Source of the DNA: Mesocentrotus franciscanus
Taxonomy: Eukaryota > Echinodermata > Echinoidea > Camarodonta > Strongylocentrotidae
Assembly: GCA_037976565.1 (NCBI GenBank)
Contig: CP137669.1
Location: forward strand, 42,062,912-42,126,911
Direction: 5' to 3'
Length of the DNA: 64,000 nucleotides
Made by a program: the position numbers and the translations under genes. Of the stretch, positions 26,201 to 34,369 are shown piece after piece. Below the pieces are notes generated by a model, which did no database searches, was not told where the DNA came from, and saw nothing but the letters and a program-made list of their open reading frames with translations. Each line of letters starts with the position of its first letter. The first letter of the stretch is position 1.

Positions 26201-27469
26201 TGTAAGTGAGCTGCAGGATACAGGTGAGTGAGCTGGAGACACGGGAGAGCTTCGGCCGGAAAAGTGCTTTGTGAAGGGGCATAATTTATCGAGACTGAAA
26301 AAAAAAAAAAAACTCTCTTCCCTTCAAATTAGGAATGTAGTTTAACTTCAAATAGTAGATTCTATTCTTTATTTGCATTATGTAATTCATGTTGAGACAC
26401 AGAGATTTTTGAAAAAATATTAAAAAGTAGCATTTTGAGGACTCAAAATATCCTGTACCTGTGTATTAGGCGCACCCCCGACTTTCGATTTTTTCAGACG
26501 GAAAAAAGGTGCGCCTTATACACAGAGATGTATGGTATATGTGTACTTTTTCTTTTAATTTATTTAAGCTTCATATGTGCATGCATAGGGGGACCCTTCT
26601 TCACTTGGTATACTGATATGCTTGTGATGAAAGACTTACGACGAGTGTTATCTTTAGTTACATGCACAGTGTATTGGAGTACATTGTCTGTGAACCTTCC
26701 TACTTCTGCATTATTATTGGCATTGATGTAACTTCTATCTATCATGCACATCCTGTATGCTCAATGTAATGTTATTTAGGGTTTAGTTTTCAACATGTTC
26801 AGTCTAGAAAGACAAGGATATTCAAACCTTATAGCTCAAGATATCACACTATTACATCATGTGTACACTTGGAATGCTTCTCATAGAGGTGAAGATAGTG
26901 TGCTTACTGTGTGTAAACTGGCATAGTGACAAGCATAACAGTTTTAACCCATAACTCTTATTTGTGGCGTATACAAATCATCCTCGAACCTATAATGGCT
27001 AGCGATATAGATTTGGTTAAATTGTGAATTCTTTGATATTTTGATAACTGCTTCTCGAGACATGTGCTCGAGTTTTCATGTAACAGTTTTCTTTGTGTTC
27101 CTATGAGATATAACCAGATCAGCCTGTATGACGATAGCCACTAAATGACTATACCCATCACCCATCTCTCTTTCTTAGGCCCCTGACTACTACCGCATCA
27201 TCAAGCGTCCCATGGACTTTGCATCAATGCAGACCAAAGTCAATGACTACCAGTACTCTAGCGCAGCAGAGCTTATCGCCGATGCCAGACTCATCTTCAC
27301 CAACTGTCAGCAGTACAATCGCCGTTCTAGCTCAGAATACAAGGCTGGGCTTAAGATGTCTACCTTCCTTGAGAAGCGAATCAAGGAGTTAGACATTGGG
27401 GTCAGCCTTGAAGACAGCCCTACTGACCAGGACACACCCACATCAAGAAAGAGCTCACGACAACGATAA
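2263..27469 (+). CDS. BAZ1A: BAZ1A/ACF1, large subunit of ISWI (ACF/CHRAC) chromatin remodeller
   Basis: ACF1 partners the ISWI ATPase (SMARCA5/SNF2H) in the nucleus to slide and space nucleosomes. Coding exons read by splice sites and phase: 2263-2375, 3302-3577, 4128-4286, 4705-4803, 5438-5525, 6064-6316, 6901-7181, 7987-8082, 8573-8711, 9742-9894, 10909-11010, 11760-11984, 12658-12823, 13844-14960, 15275-15450, 17377-17537, 17839-17922, 18855-19090, 19797-20110, 21382-21594, 23631-23856 (or 23865), 24477-24917, 25479-25642, 27179-27469. All phases join except one missing base in the 23631 exon. Total is about 1,857-1,860 residues, against about 1,556 in human. The start MPLLRRREF and the context aaaATGcc fit the family. 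Domain order: WAC (about 22-128), acidic and basic coiled coil (about 290-455), DDT (about 463-528), WHIM motifs (about 590-690 and 836-860), PHD1 (about 1281-1325), acidic run, PHD2, PHD3, Ser/Lys/Arg-rich linker, bromodomain (about 1725-1840). Identity as BAZ1A rather than BAZ1B rests on near-identical WAC blocks (TILCNSLVWSC, TGRPGLTYQEALESE). Confidence 0.95.
2326..3577 (+). other. BAZ1A: WAC domain of BAZ1A (exons 1-2)
   Basis: Exon 1 ends after NEIFRDY and exon 2 resumes with DFFKRTILCNSLVWSC, then TGRPGLTYQEALESE and FAFVKDRFFVGE. These blocks match the WAC domain of vertebrate and insect ACF1, which binds DNA and helps the complex deposit and space nucleosomes. The first intron (2376-3301) uses a GTAAGT donor and an AG acceptor, and the codon split across it gives Asp. 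Conservation is strong enough to fix the gene identity on its own. Confidence 0.93.
6064..8082 (+). other. BAZ1A: BAZ1A acidic patch and charged coiled coil (exons 6-8)
   Basis: Exon 6 carries an Asp/Glu run (about 6205-6260) followed by KKMAEAKMGKKKKS. Exon 7 is almost wholly Glu/Lys/Arg/Leu heptad-like sequence (ERAELREKMRAEKLAERLEL and onward), which predicts a long coiled coil. Exon 8 ends with EYMKPREDLECEDQK, the conserved lead-in to the DDT domain in BAZ proteins. In the family this part lies between WAC and DDT and is involved in subunit contacts and DNA proximity. The same bases read on the opposite strand give only a meaningless Ser-rich frame. Confidence 0.85.
8194..8219. repeat. 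(GA)n microsatellite in BAZ1A intron 8
   Basis: About 13 uninterrupted GA units, followed by a purine-rich, imperfect GGA/AGAG stretch to about 8310 and a short CTA/ACT run at about 8328-8342. Simple sequence only. Confidence 0.95.
8573..9894 (+). other. BAZ1A: DDT domain of BAZ1A (exons 9-10)
   Basis: Exon 9 encodes DLPEPVPLSGKIPQEFFGD, then VLLLEFLHAYEEELGVNEDF and PEGVTL; exon 10 continues ELFADAITTNK and the helix FEITRFLLKALFRVQEEDEE. This matches the DDT fold, a small helical DNA-binding or ISWI-contact module, and its linker in ACF1. The 1.03-kb intron between them (8712-9741) holds three diverged copies of a dispersed repeat (see 9000-9630). Confidence 0.9.
9000..9630. repeat. Dispersed repeat with internal ~150-bp subrepeats, BAZ1A intron 9
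   Basis: Three diverged subunits beginning near 9010, 9171 and 9330 share phrases such as tgagcatgcaaggatgaac and a TCAAAGGTCACAGGGTCA-type segment. The 3' end (about 9550-9630, aggatcattgatcaatgaa and following) recurs at 24330-24412. It belongs to the same loose family as the copies at 19430-19640, 31223-31960 and 48331-48949. Confidence 0.75.
10195..10745. mobile_element. Non-coding dispersed repeat in BAZ1A intron 10
   Basis: Opens with a short foldback (CCGGCCCGAAGGGCC), followed by a (GTCC)n run at about 10220-10250, then subrepeats with phrases cgattttgattctgattg and atttatgcaaatttatt. It closes near gcggatgagcgctacgtcg. The GTCCGTCC head plus subrepeat body resembles the elements at 31223 and 48331 in layout but not in sequence. 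No coding capacity. Confidence 0.6.
11027..11240 (+). mobile_element. Possible degenerate tRNA-headed SINE, BAZ1A intron 11
   Basis: A pol III B-box-like segment, GGGTTTGAGTCCC, sits at about 11088-11100, about 55 bases after a weak A-box-like start (GGCGGTGTTGCGC). It is followed by an AT-rich tail. The tRNA fold is poor, so this is tentative. Confidence 0.35.
11760..12823 (+). other. BAZ1A: WHIM1 and WHIM2 motifs of BAZ1A (exons 12-13)
   Basis: Exon 12 encodes LSIDPPTLTEIVRLHFLSSG and later YQQRGGFTCRDDPGLEFR; exon 13 encodes GKLKVLTALTNQLLTYVTMR followed by EVIED. These align with the WHIM motifs that follow DDT in ACF1 and BAZ2 proteins and are thought to measure linker DNA in ISWI complexes. 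Exon 13 ends in a basic-acidic helix that continues into exon 14. Confidence 0.88.
12010..12215 (-). mobile_element. Possible antisense SINE fragment, BAZ1A intron 12
   Basis: The phrases ctaccaggtacccagaaatt, cacctcagcagagagtag and gtgtcttgccaaaagacg are typical of the body of tRNA-derived SINEs in marine invertebrates. A degenerate reversed B box (ggggtacaaacc) follows at about 12184. The family is not assigned. Confidence 0.4.
13424..13569. repeat. Near-perfect foldback (about 65-bp arms), BAZ1A intron 13
   Basis: The left arm opens with CAAATAATACACA and includes AATTACCCACAC and GGTACCTTTG. The right arm mirrors it and closes with TGTGTATTATTTG. The loop is short (around taacagtgtttg). 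A TTTATAAAATGATG tandem follows at 13565-13630. It looks like a MITE or a foldback element. Confidence 0.85.
13844..14960 (+). other. BAZ1A: BAZ1A exon 14: linker and WHIM3/WSD motif
   Basis: The largest coding exon (1,117 bases). A coiled, Ser/Thr/Pro-rich linker with VTPGVTPGV repeats is followed at about 14200-14285 by VTPIGEDRFFRRYWKFNSLP and GLFVE, the WHIM3/WSD signature that packs with DDT and WHIM1-2. Near the end is WAFYNEPSQIDKLLEALNTR, another ACF1 block, then LREQILDIEDRLWQGALG. A long opposite-strand open frame at 14012-14506 is a shadow. Confidence 0.9.
15957..17387 (+). repeat. Minisatellite of duplicated 3' splice sites (about 24 units) ahead of BAZ1A exon 16
   Basis: Units of about 58-59 bases (shortened to about 49 at four positions) repeat head to tail. 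Each holds an ATATCTTTACATATG segment with a branch-point-like TTTAC, a CCCCCTCTTCTCTCTG pyrimidine tract, TAG, then ATTGTCCTCTCT. The last unit is the genuine acceptor at 17375-17376, followed by exon 16, whose first 12 bases are that same ATTGTCCTCTCT. I count 24 upstream copies, one of which has GTG instead of TAG. The array fills most of intron 15 (15451-17376). Confidence 0.95.
18855..19860 (+). other. BAZ1A: PHD finger 1 of BAZ1A (exons 18-19)
   Basis: Exon 18 has the ACF1 block SLSQIFLHLSTLERSVTWNK, then CRMC, LLCDSC, RGHHMFC and PPLK. Exon 19 supplies KVPKGEWFCKDC. The Cys4-His-Cys3 set is complete. This is the finger shared with vertebrate BAZ1A; in the family it reads histone tails or contacts core histones. 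An intron of 706 bases (19091-19796) splits it and holds a repeat copy at 19430-19640. Confidence 0.92.
19430..19640. repeat. Dispersed repeat fragment in BAZ1A intron 18
   Basis: Phrases such as tgtccgtcccac, cttgaaatccattgaacaga and aactgattggattt match the layout of the repeat copies at 9000-9630 and 31223-31960, in diverged form. Confidence 0.55.
19905..20110 (+). other. BAZ1A: Long Glu/Asp acidic run in BAZ1A (exon 19)
   Basis: After a basic patch (SPHKQRAKKKP) the exon is almost entirely Glu with interspersed Ser and Asp, ending DEDEEDNE. Vertebrate BAZ1A has an acidic stretch at the same place after its PHD finger. SEEE and DDSEE patterns fit casein kinase 2 sites. The underlying GAG/GAA/GAT trinucleotide tract is likely to vary in length between individuals. 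Ser-rich opposite-strand frames here are shadows. Confidence 0.85.
21382..21594 (+). other. BAZ1A: PHD finger 2 of BAZ1A (exon 20), extra compared with vertebrates
   Basis: The exon encodes LDAMNRVARRGLRALDHNGL, then CQSC, LILCHDC, VYHCECLDPP and HWFCPLC. This is a complete Cys4-His-Cys3 PHD finger of the Mi-2/BAZ2 style. The acceptor TAAAAG at 21381 is weak but keeps phase with exon 19, and the donor is GTAAAT. Vertebrate BAZ1A has one PHD finger and Drosophila Acf1 has two, so this finger may reflect an ancestral arrangement. Confidence 0.85.
23631..23865 (+). other. BAZ1A: PHD finger 3 of BAZ1A (exon 21), interrupted by a 1-base frameshift
   Basis: The exon starts in phase with exon 20 and reads an acidic segment (SEEEMGSNDDDEIEHEDVCS) to 23697. 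From 23700 the clear PHD reading (CRHGGELICCETC, AFHMECCKP, HWECENC) is in the frame one base off. Upstream stops rule out the PHD frame for the start of the exon. Exon 22 joins in the PHD frame. One base is therefore missing between 23695 and 23700, exactly where the residue between the first two zinc-binding Cys should be. Without correction the frame ends at a TGA at about 23719. The donor is at 23857 or 23866, both in the same phase. Confidence 0.85.
23981..24304. mobile_element. MITE-like element with CAGAGATGCCAACC termini, BAZ1A intron 21
   Basis: The left end is CAGAGATGCCAACC and the right end is its inverse, GGTTGGCATCTCTG. The interior is non-coding and AT-rich. The ends resemble those of the element at 40768-41086. 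Confidence 0.8.
24330..24412. repeat. 3' fragment of the dispersed repeat also seen at 9550-9630
   Basis: ATTGATCAATGAACATAC followed by a GCGGAAGTATACTACAGACG stretch parallels 9570-9625 at most positions. Short fragment in BAZ1A intron 21. Confidence 0.7.
24477..24917 (+). other. BAZ1A: BAZ1A exon 22: Ser/Lys/Arg/Gln-rich disordered linker
   Basis: The frame enters by completing a Gly codon and reads PAKKFSSKPAKKESPK and then SRSRSQSRGRQSRQ. It is low-complexity, basic and predicted to be disordered. Vertebrate BAZ1A has a comparable Ser/Arg-rich linker between PHD and bromodomain. The segment GRSLFKVALNGSLNADG near the end is hydrophobic and could be a short contact motif. Its phase proves that PHD3's downstream frame is the one used in the protein. 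Confidence 0.85.
25479..27469 (+). other. BAZ1A: Bromodomain of BAZ1A (exons 23-24) and C-terminus
   Basis: Exon 23 gives helix Z (CEALLKELIKHPDVRPFLNA). Exon 24 gives PDYYRIIKRPMDFASMQTKV, ELIADARLIFTNCQQYN and the final helix. The acetyl-lysine-contacting Asn in QQYN is present. The usual WPF shelf is RPF here, so the shelf Trp is absent. After the bromodomain a 30-residue Ser/Thr tail ends at TAA 27467-27469. The 1.5-kb intron (25643-27178) contains the element at 25870-26535. Confidence 0.92.
25870..26535. mobile_element. Inverted-repeat element with TCTCTGTGTATAAGG ends, BAZ1A intron 23
   Basis: Left end TCTCTGTGTATAAGGAGCAC at about 25875. Right end has the inverse, GTGCGCCTTATACACAGAGA, at about 26509-26528, preceded by a third partial copy at 26455-26475 that makes a small hairpin. 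The interior holds a short frame (RAVPSGNPSHDAGNW) and an A-rich run but no recognisable transposase. Confidence 0.6.
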
Positions 27470-29330
27470 ATCTTCAATATCTCAGGATGAGGTTTGTTTT
27501 CTCTTTGTTGATGTTAATAAGATTGTGAGAGTACATTTGTTGTGTTGGGTTATTTATGATTGCCTTTTCAGTTGGTTTTGCAAGAGGAAATTCTATTTTC
27601 TTCTGCATGTTCCTGGCCAAGAGTGATGAGCTAAAATGGTGAAGTATATGCAATTGTCTTTTTCCTATTTCCAGAAAAGACCTATGGCTTACCTGTGTTT
27701 AGGTCACTGGTCATGATGTAAAGTTTGATTATTGATATCATTTCAAGAAGTTAATGTGACTTTTGTAAAGTTTTTCATTTGTTTTGCCCCCCTTTTACCA
27801 GAATCACTATAAGTGAGTGTGTGATTTTCTTGGGAGAGAAATCAGTCATTATAATTTCCTATATTCAAGAGTGTAGTATGCTGTAGTCATGATTATAGTT
27901 TCTTAGTTTTACCAGTTAGATATGGTGGTATGAATTTTCTACTAAATATTGAAAAAAATCAACAACAAATAAAATTTGATGTAAATATAGTGTTTGATGA
28001 GGTGACTGGCATGCTTGAAAACAAAGGTGTTGCAGCATATCAAAGTGAATGTATTTATTGGATATTTGCTTAGAGAAGCCCTGTTCAGTGGGAAGTAATA
28101 TAAATTAATAACCAAGATTGGTTTTGTTACAAATTTCAAAAACTTATTTGTCCTGAGACCTTGAGTAATTTAAGTCATTCTAATATTAAAACAATTTATG
28201 TTCATCTGAAAATGCCTTTACATAGGATGAAATTTGTTTCTACATGATTGCATACTTATGATATTGACATGTCGTTATCTCTCTGTGTACTTTACATGTT
28301 AAGAAGTTATCATTCTGATAATAGCATGTTGATGAATACAAGGCTTGGTATCAATACACTTTAATAGAAGCAACATTGAAGACTGCTATATTGTCATTTT
28401 ACCTCAAGTTAATCTGAATAAGAATGATCCAATGAGGGATGTATTCTTGATAGTAGTTCATGCGTTCAATGGAAGGCTAATCTTATTTCATGATTATATA
28501 GAAAGAAGTTATCCCAAATCAACTTTAAAACAAAACAAAAAAATAAATAAAAATGAAAATAAAGCATAAAAAAGAGAAAATGTCTTCCTTTTTGTATACA
28601 AGAGACACTGTACTGTAGGAACAACTTGTGAAAACACTTTTTTCCCCTTTCTCTCTGTGTGTTATTTTCTTAATGTTATAAATAGTCGAGTATAAAGTGG
28701 CCTCTATTCTTAATGATTCACAGTATAGTGTGATATCATAACACAAGAATAGTTGTAGATGTAGTGTAGTTTAGAGCTTTTCCTGTACTAGGTGTTTTTT
28801 CTTTCCTTTAACCTCACCTCTATTTCATTTTGATGGTGACAAATGAGACAGCCTTTAAAAACAAACATTGGATACAAATACTCATGTTGAATATTGCTCT
28901 CCATTGTTTTCAAGTTTTGGGAAGATTTGAAAATTATTTAATATTTTCATAGACTGTAAAAAGATCTGTAAATAGTCAATTTTTGTACTCAAGTACCAGT
29001 TGAGCTTCTCATCCTTCTTTATCTAAAGGTCCTTGTACTCCTGTTGGAAACACTATTTACCAAGATTTTTATTCCAGAAAATCTGTTGTATATGATTCAA
29101 TTTTCAAGATTTGTAAGATAGTAATTTGATTGCGTTTCATGTAAATGTCCCTATGTGTTGCTATCACTATAGATGTATGTTACATTCAATGGGAATATAA
29201 GGTTATCATTAGTTGGGTTTTTACCGGGTATAACTCTGTTACTATCCACTTCACAGACTGCTTTTTTCTTTGTATTTCATGTTACATTTCCCCCATCATT
29301 TTGAATGATTCAAAATAAATTGAAATTGTC
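27470..29330 (+). other. BAZ1A: BAZ1A 3' untranslated region (inferred)
   Basis: AT-rich, non-coding sequence directly after the stop with no repeat structure. Several AATAAA hexamers occur (for example about 28545 and 29314). The end at about 29330 is inferred from the 29314-29319 signal followed by a T/G-rich stretch. Transcript data would be needed to fix it. Confidence 0.45.
29314..29319 (+). terminator. Candidate polyadenylation signal AATAAA of BAZ1A
   Basis: Perfect hexamer, followed about 20 bases later by a GT-rich patch (GTATGTGATAGTG). Other hexamers nearby make it one of several possibilities. Confidence 0.4.
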
Positions 29331-30174
29331 AGCATTTGTATGTGATAGTGCACTTTAGATGCATCTACATTTTGCAGATAATAAAGAAGATCAAACAGAT
29401 GCATGCAGTGTAGACAATTCTACTAAATACATGTGACTAATCAAAATACAATAGTGGAAATGATTAGATGAAATTTGGTGGTTCTCTTTTAGTCTTAACA
29501 CTTGAGAAGTCATTTTGGTTTGGTTTAGTTGCTAAAATTGGTAGGGCCTATGTGTAATTGAAACAAACAAGCAAAACGAGCAAAGGTTTGAAGAAAACAG
29601 AAAAAAAACTCCCAAAATTTTGACATATAAACATCTTTTTTTCCTCCATTATAACGGTGTAGTTAAATTCTTTTATTTATAACTAGATAGGAAGGAAACT
29701 TGGTGAATATATTTTGTACTTTCTTCCATATCAATGAAAACATGTGCAAAACAGTGTTACATTATATTAAGATTTGCAATGTTACATTAGTTTAAATCTT
29801 GCAATTGTCCCTCAAAAGGTTCACTGAACTAAGACAAGCATTTATTGCCACACATGTACAACATACAAGGACAAACACTCAGTCATAGATTTACATCTAT
29901 GAACAATCTATGTACCCAACACAATGAAGTATATGTATTGATGTGAACCTCTAGAGCACACGTGGATATATAATATGATTGTTATCCAAACTCTGAAATT
30001 ATTTACTGGTACATATATTTTGTGAAATCCAGATCGTTTTTAGGAAAATGAGAAAAAAATAGTTATCCCCTTTTTTTTGGGTGGGGGGTTGTTTGTTTTG
30101 ATTTGTTTTTCTTCTAGAACTCGACATGCCCTTTTATGTGTGGATTAATTCAAATTTCCATTTGCTGTTTAACA

Positions 30175-30328
30175 TTTTGTGTGGGTCTGGGGCTAGTTAA
30201 CAGTAACATGCTGTTAGACATGTTGAGAGATTATTGAGATTGATCAGCAGAATCATTTTGTGTGGGTCTGGGGCTAGTTACATGCTGTTAGACATGTTGA
30301 GAGATTATTGAGATTGATCAGCAGAATC
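30175..30328. repeat. Tandem duplication, about 75-bp unit
   Basis: Two adjacent copies of a unit starting TTTTGTGTGGGTCTGGGGCT and ending GATCAGCAGAATC. The first copy has an extra few bases (aacagt). Recent and nearly identical. 29331-30174 is AT-rich and otherwise unremarkable. Confidence 0.9.
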
Positions 30329-30436
30329 GATGGACAATAAAGAATGGTTGAGGACCAAATATCTTTTGACTTTTATTCTATTTGTGTGTATGATTGGATT
30401 ACATGTGAGAAAGAAAGTGGTAAGTTATAATTATTG

Positions 30437-30940
30437 AAAGGGCAATCCAACCCTTGTAATAAGTTCATTTTTGTGAAAGCAGAAAATGAGGAACTGAATG
30501 GCGAAAGTTTGAAATAAATCGTATGAGAGTTATGAATGTTTGAACTTTGAAAATACGACATTACTATACATATGCGAATCTCAAGTTGGCAATTTTCTCA
30601 GTGGATTGCACTGTAGTCACGAACAACTCTCCGTTAGCCGTGTACAAAAATTTTGATTTCTGTTTTTCTCCAAATTACCTTTTCCTTGGGGCATTACTAA
30701 AAACATATTATGGATGGTATATTATTATAGGCCTGGATCATACATATAAAAGAAAATACATTTACATTTTTATAGTCATTTTGTGTTTTGGATCAAATGG
30801 GAAAGTTGTACGGCACTACATCACAGCGATTTTACTCGATTTCAGCCATTTCTAAGCTGCCTTACGTATAGTGAGTAAACTTTCAAGAATTCATAGCTTT
30901 CTTGTTTTTTGTCCGATTTAGTTCAAACTGTCATGGTTGG
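30437..30940. mobile_element. MITE-like repeat, copy A (AAAGGGCAATCCAACC end)
   Basis: Begins AAAGGGCAATCCAACCCTT and shares many phrases with the copy at 38645-39237: AATAAGTTCATTT, GAAAGTTTGAAATAAATCG, CTCCGTTAGCCGTGTAC and others. The right end appears truncated or diverged. No coding. Confidence 0.8.
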
Positions 30941-31222
30941 ACTAGGCATAAAATATGCATGTAGCATCATTTCTCTTCTTCATTATGTATCTCAGTGTGG
31001 GTTTTTTCTCTTCAGAGATCCTCCTCTAGTTGTTTTGTCCATCCTTTTCTTATCTTCTGGAATAAACCCTTCTCCTTCTTTCTTTCTCTTTCACTCATTC
31101 TGAACATTCTTGCCTTCTTAGGCCAGGAGCCTGTCCCGGAAATATTCACCTTATTCTATTCATACGATTTGATCCCTCAAACTTGGTGACAAAATGTTGT
31201 TGGCCTAACCGTAGCCGTTTTT

Positions 31223-31960
31223 ATGCCTCCGCTACAAAGTAGCCGGAGACATTATGTTTTCGGGTTGTCCGTCCGTCCGTCCGTCCGTCGTCTGTATTGA
31301 TTGATGGATTCCCGCCAAACTTGGGTCGTGTATGTATCCTGCAGAGCCAATGAACTGATTAGATTTTGGGGTCACAAGGTCAAAGGTCAAAGGGCTCATT
31401 ATGTATGCAAAAATAGCTCGTGATCACATCATCTCAAGAACCGATCGATGGATTCCGCCAAACTTTGGTCATGTATGTATCTTGCAGAGCCAATGAGCTG
31501 ATTAAATTTTGGGGTCCCGAGGTCAAAGGTCAAAGGTCACAGGCCTCATTATGTATGCAAAAATAGCTTGTGATCGTTATCTCAAGAACCAATTGATGGA
31601 TTCCGCCAAACTTATGTCATGTATATATCTTGCAGAGCCAATGAACTAATTCGATTTGGAGTCACGAGGTCAAAGTTCAAAGGTCATGGGGCTCATTATG
31701 TATGCAAAAAAAGCTTGTGAACGTATTATCAATAGAACCAACGGATGGATTGCTATCAAACTCGGGACATGTACATGTATGCACTGTATCTTGCAGAGCC
31801 AATGAACTGATTAGATTTGAGGGTCATGAGGTCAAAGATCAAAGGGTCATACATGTATATGAAAAATAGTTTGTTATCACAATGTGCTGAGAACCTGTTA
31901 ATGGATTACAATCAAACTTGAATTTTAAAATTTGCTTCTGTTTTGGTTTGTAAAATGAGG
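31223..31960. mobile_element. Non-coding repeat element with GTCCGTCC head and AGGTCA-rich subrepeats
   Basis: Starts ATGCCTCCGCTAC with a small foldback (CTCCGCTAC / GTAGCCGGAG), then (GTCC)n, then four subunits of about 150-160 bases, each with GCAGAGCCAATGA and an AGGTCAAAGGTCA-like segment (about 31376, 31520, 31665, 31828). It ends near GCTTCTGTTTTGGTTTG. The copy at 48331-48949 shows the complete right end. Confidence 0.85.
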
Positions 31961-32071
31961 TGCAATTTTGGACACACATTTTCAACCTTTCCTTTGAAAG
32001 GTCCATCTTTTTTTTCTCTAAATAAAATGTCCTTTGTTTGACAATACTTTGGACACTCTTTTTCCCACACC

Positions 32072-32330
32072 TCTCTAAATCAAAATTGTCCTTTGTTTGA
32101 AAGTAATACTTTCAATCTCTCTTTCTCTCCCTCCCACTCTCTAAATCAAAATTGTCCTTTGTTTGAAAGTAATACTTTCAATCTCTCTTTCTCTCCCTCC
32201 CACTCTCTAAATCAAAATTGTCCTTTGTTTGAAAGTAATACTTTCAATCTCCCTCCCTCCCTCTCCCCCTCCTTCCTCTCTTCCTCTCTCCCTCTCTCTC
32301 TCCCTCCCTCCCTCCCTCCTATAATACTTT
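32072..32330. repeat. 66-bp tandem repeat (about 3 units) running into a CT-rich tract
   Basis: Units read CTCTAAATCAAAATTGTCC, then TTTGAAAGTAATACTTTCAA and a CT-rich segment. The array runs into a (CTCC)n tract at about 32250-32320. The short open frame across it is a product of the repetition. Confidence 0.9.
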
Positions 32331-34020
32331 CCTTACTCCATTGTACATCACAATGTAGGTCAAAGATGACATAAACCTACACATATCACTTTGAATACAA
32401 TGTTAATGTTGCATAGATGATTGTTTTATAATGAAAAATAAATGTCAATTCTAAATACGGAATTCTAAACTTTTTAACATTACTTTCACTTTCTGTCTTG
32501 AATATAGTGTCAATTACTTCCAAGTCATAAAACAATGAGAACAGGAATAGCACCATTACATTATCATATCGGGACTACAGCAAACTTTTGATCTAATCTA
32601 CACATGGTATAGAACATTATAACAAGCCATTGGCACCATGGACATTACCTTGCTATACTCACCCTTATTTTATCCAGTTAAAAAAAAAAAAAAAAAGACA
32701 AAAAAATTACCTTGTCCTAGCATGTTATTACAGTGTTCTTTTATGAGATTCTGTATTATTTTTTACTGTATATTGAAGATACATGTACATGTATGTTGGT
32801 GAAAGCTTTCATAAATAAATAAAGTTAAACCATTGCACTGCACACTGAGGTGGGCCATCAGTATTTTATATACATGTATTCTACCATCGATTATAATTTC
32901 TAATCACATTTGTAGACACAATATCTAAAGAACAGCTCTTCCAAAGTCCAATAAAACTGACCCAAGTCAATAGTAGATCGTCTCAGCACCATAATGTTTT
33001 TTTAAAACATAGCCTGTGTCATCCTTCATTTATCTAAAAGCCACTTTGTGAACAAATTTAAATATCTATTTGCCTTATCTCTGCGAAGAGATGTCATAAT
33101 CCGCCCCCACTCAGTGTTACGCGTATGCATGTTCCCTCCCTTTGAAAGCACCCCCCTAAGTCTGGTGTGTAAGTCAATACGGGCCGATTTTGTGTGTATT
33201 ACGAGCCGGACTTTGTTGCGTGAAAAGTACCCCTTTACTGGAGATTTTGGGAACATGAATGCGGTCCCTCCGTTCCGGAGTGGGGGTCGGGGTCATAACA
33301 TAACCATATTTGGCAAGAAGGAATTTCTTATGTACAAATAGTTCAAAATGAAATACAGGTATATTCCCATATGTGTGCATCAGCACAATGACACACAAGA
33401 TTTTTTCAAAATGCTGAAAATGGTACAAAATCAGTTTGGGGCATGTGTCGGGCAATTGTTCATGTGTGCACTCCTGCATGTTCATCAATGAACATACATA
33501 ATTGCAGTGTGAACATGACAATTTCTATTTATTTTTAAGTATTTTCAATAAACCTGTAACATTTCCAGATTATTTGCTAGAATGTGCACAGTTGTATACG
33601 TTCTCTGATACCAGTGTTCCCTTCCACATTATTACAATGTTTGCTCGTTTAATTTCTTATTTTACATGTGTCAGAAATATTTAGTTACTTTTCTTTTTTT
33701 CATAGCTAAGTGATGTACATAACATCATCTGAGCAGCAGCAGCAAATCAATTTGATTGGGCTATTGGGGACTCTCCTTACAGGGACGGCTGGTGTAACCA
33801 GCTGTCAACAATAATCTGTTGATAAGTACCTGAACTGGCTATTGTTCGCAATTGCACAATTAAAAAAAACAAAAACAAAAACAAAACAAGATGATTGCAA
33901 CTGCATCTCCGCCTACATTCAGTTCATTCATTCATTTAATGTATTACTCAAATGTTTAGGATAAGCATGATATTAACTACACATCTGGTATTAACAGGGC
34001 CAACAAATAGCCCCCCAAAA
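32331..34020. other. Intergenic stretch, no gene seen; possible AP4S1 3' UTR on the minus strand
   Basis: Contains an A-run at about 32680-32697 and a weak inverted pair of CCGCCCCCACTC-like sequences at about 33100 and 33280. AP4S1's minus-strand 3' UTR presumably extends into its right part; TTTATT (AATAAA on the minus strand) occurs at about 33524, but no end can be fixed. Confidence 0.4.
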
Positions 34021-34369
34021 AGCTAGGACAGCTCTGCCTTTCCTGTTAAAGATTGGACACAGTTGGTATCACCATGGGTTCAACTGTTAGAATCCATAAG
34101 ACATAGCTAGGACAGCTCGGCCTTGCCTGCTGAAGATTGGACGCTGATGGTATCACCATAGGCCGGGTTTCATCTATTAGAATCCATAAGATGTAGCTAG
34201 GACAGCTCGGCCTTGCCTGACGAAGATTGGACGCTGATGGTATCACCATAGGTTTCATCTATTAGAATCCATAAGACGTAGCTAGGACAGCTCGGCCTTG
34301 CCTGACGAAGATTGGACGCTGATGGTATCACCATAGGTTTCATCTATTAGAATCCATAAGACGTAGCTG
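34021..34369 (-). repeat. 83-90-bp tandem array seeded from the AP4S1 stop codon region
   Basis: Four units of AGCTAGGACAGCTCGGCCTT, then GATTGGACGCTGATGG, then TTCATCTATTAGAATCCATA. In minus orientation each contains TATGGATTCTAATAGATGA, the end of the AP4S1 coding region with its TGA. The unit nearest the gene (34340-34369) is the genuine one, continuing into the coding exon at AGCTGGGACAAG. The other copies lie in the 3' UTR. Confidence 0.9.
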
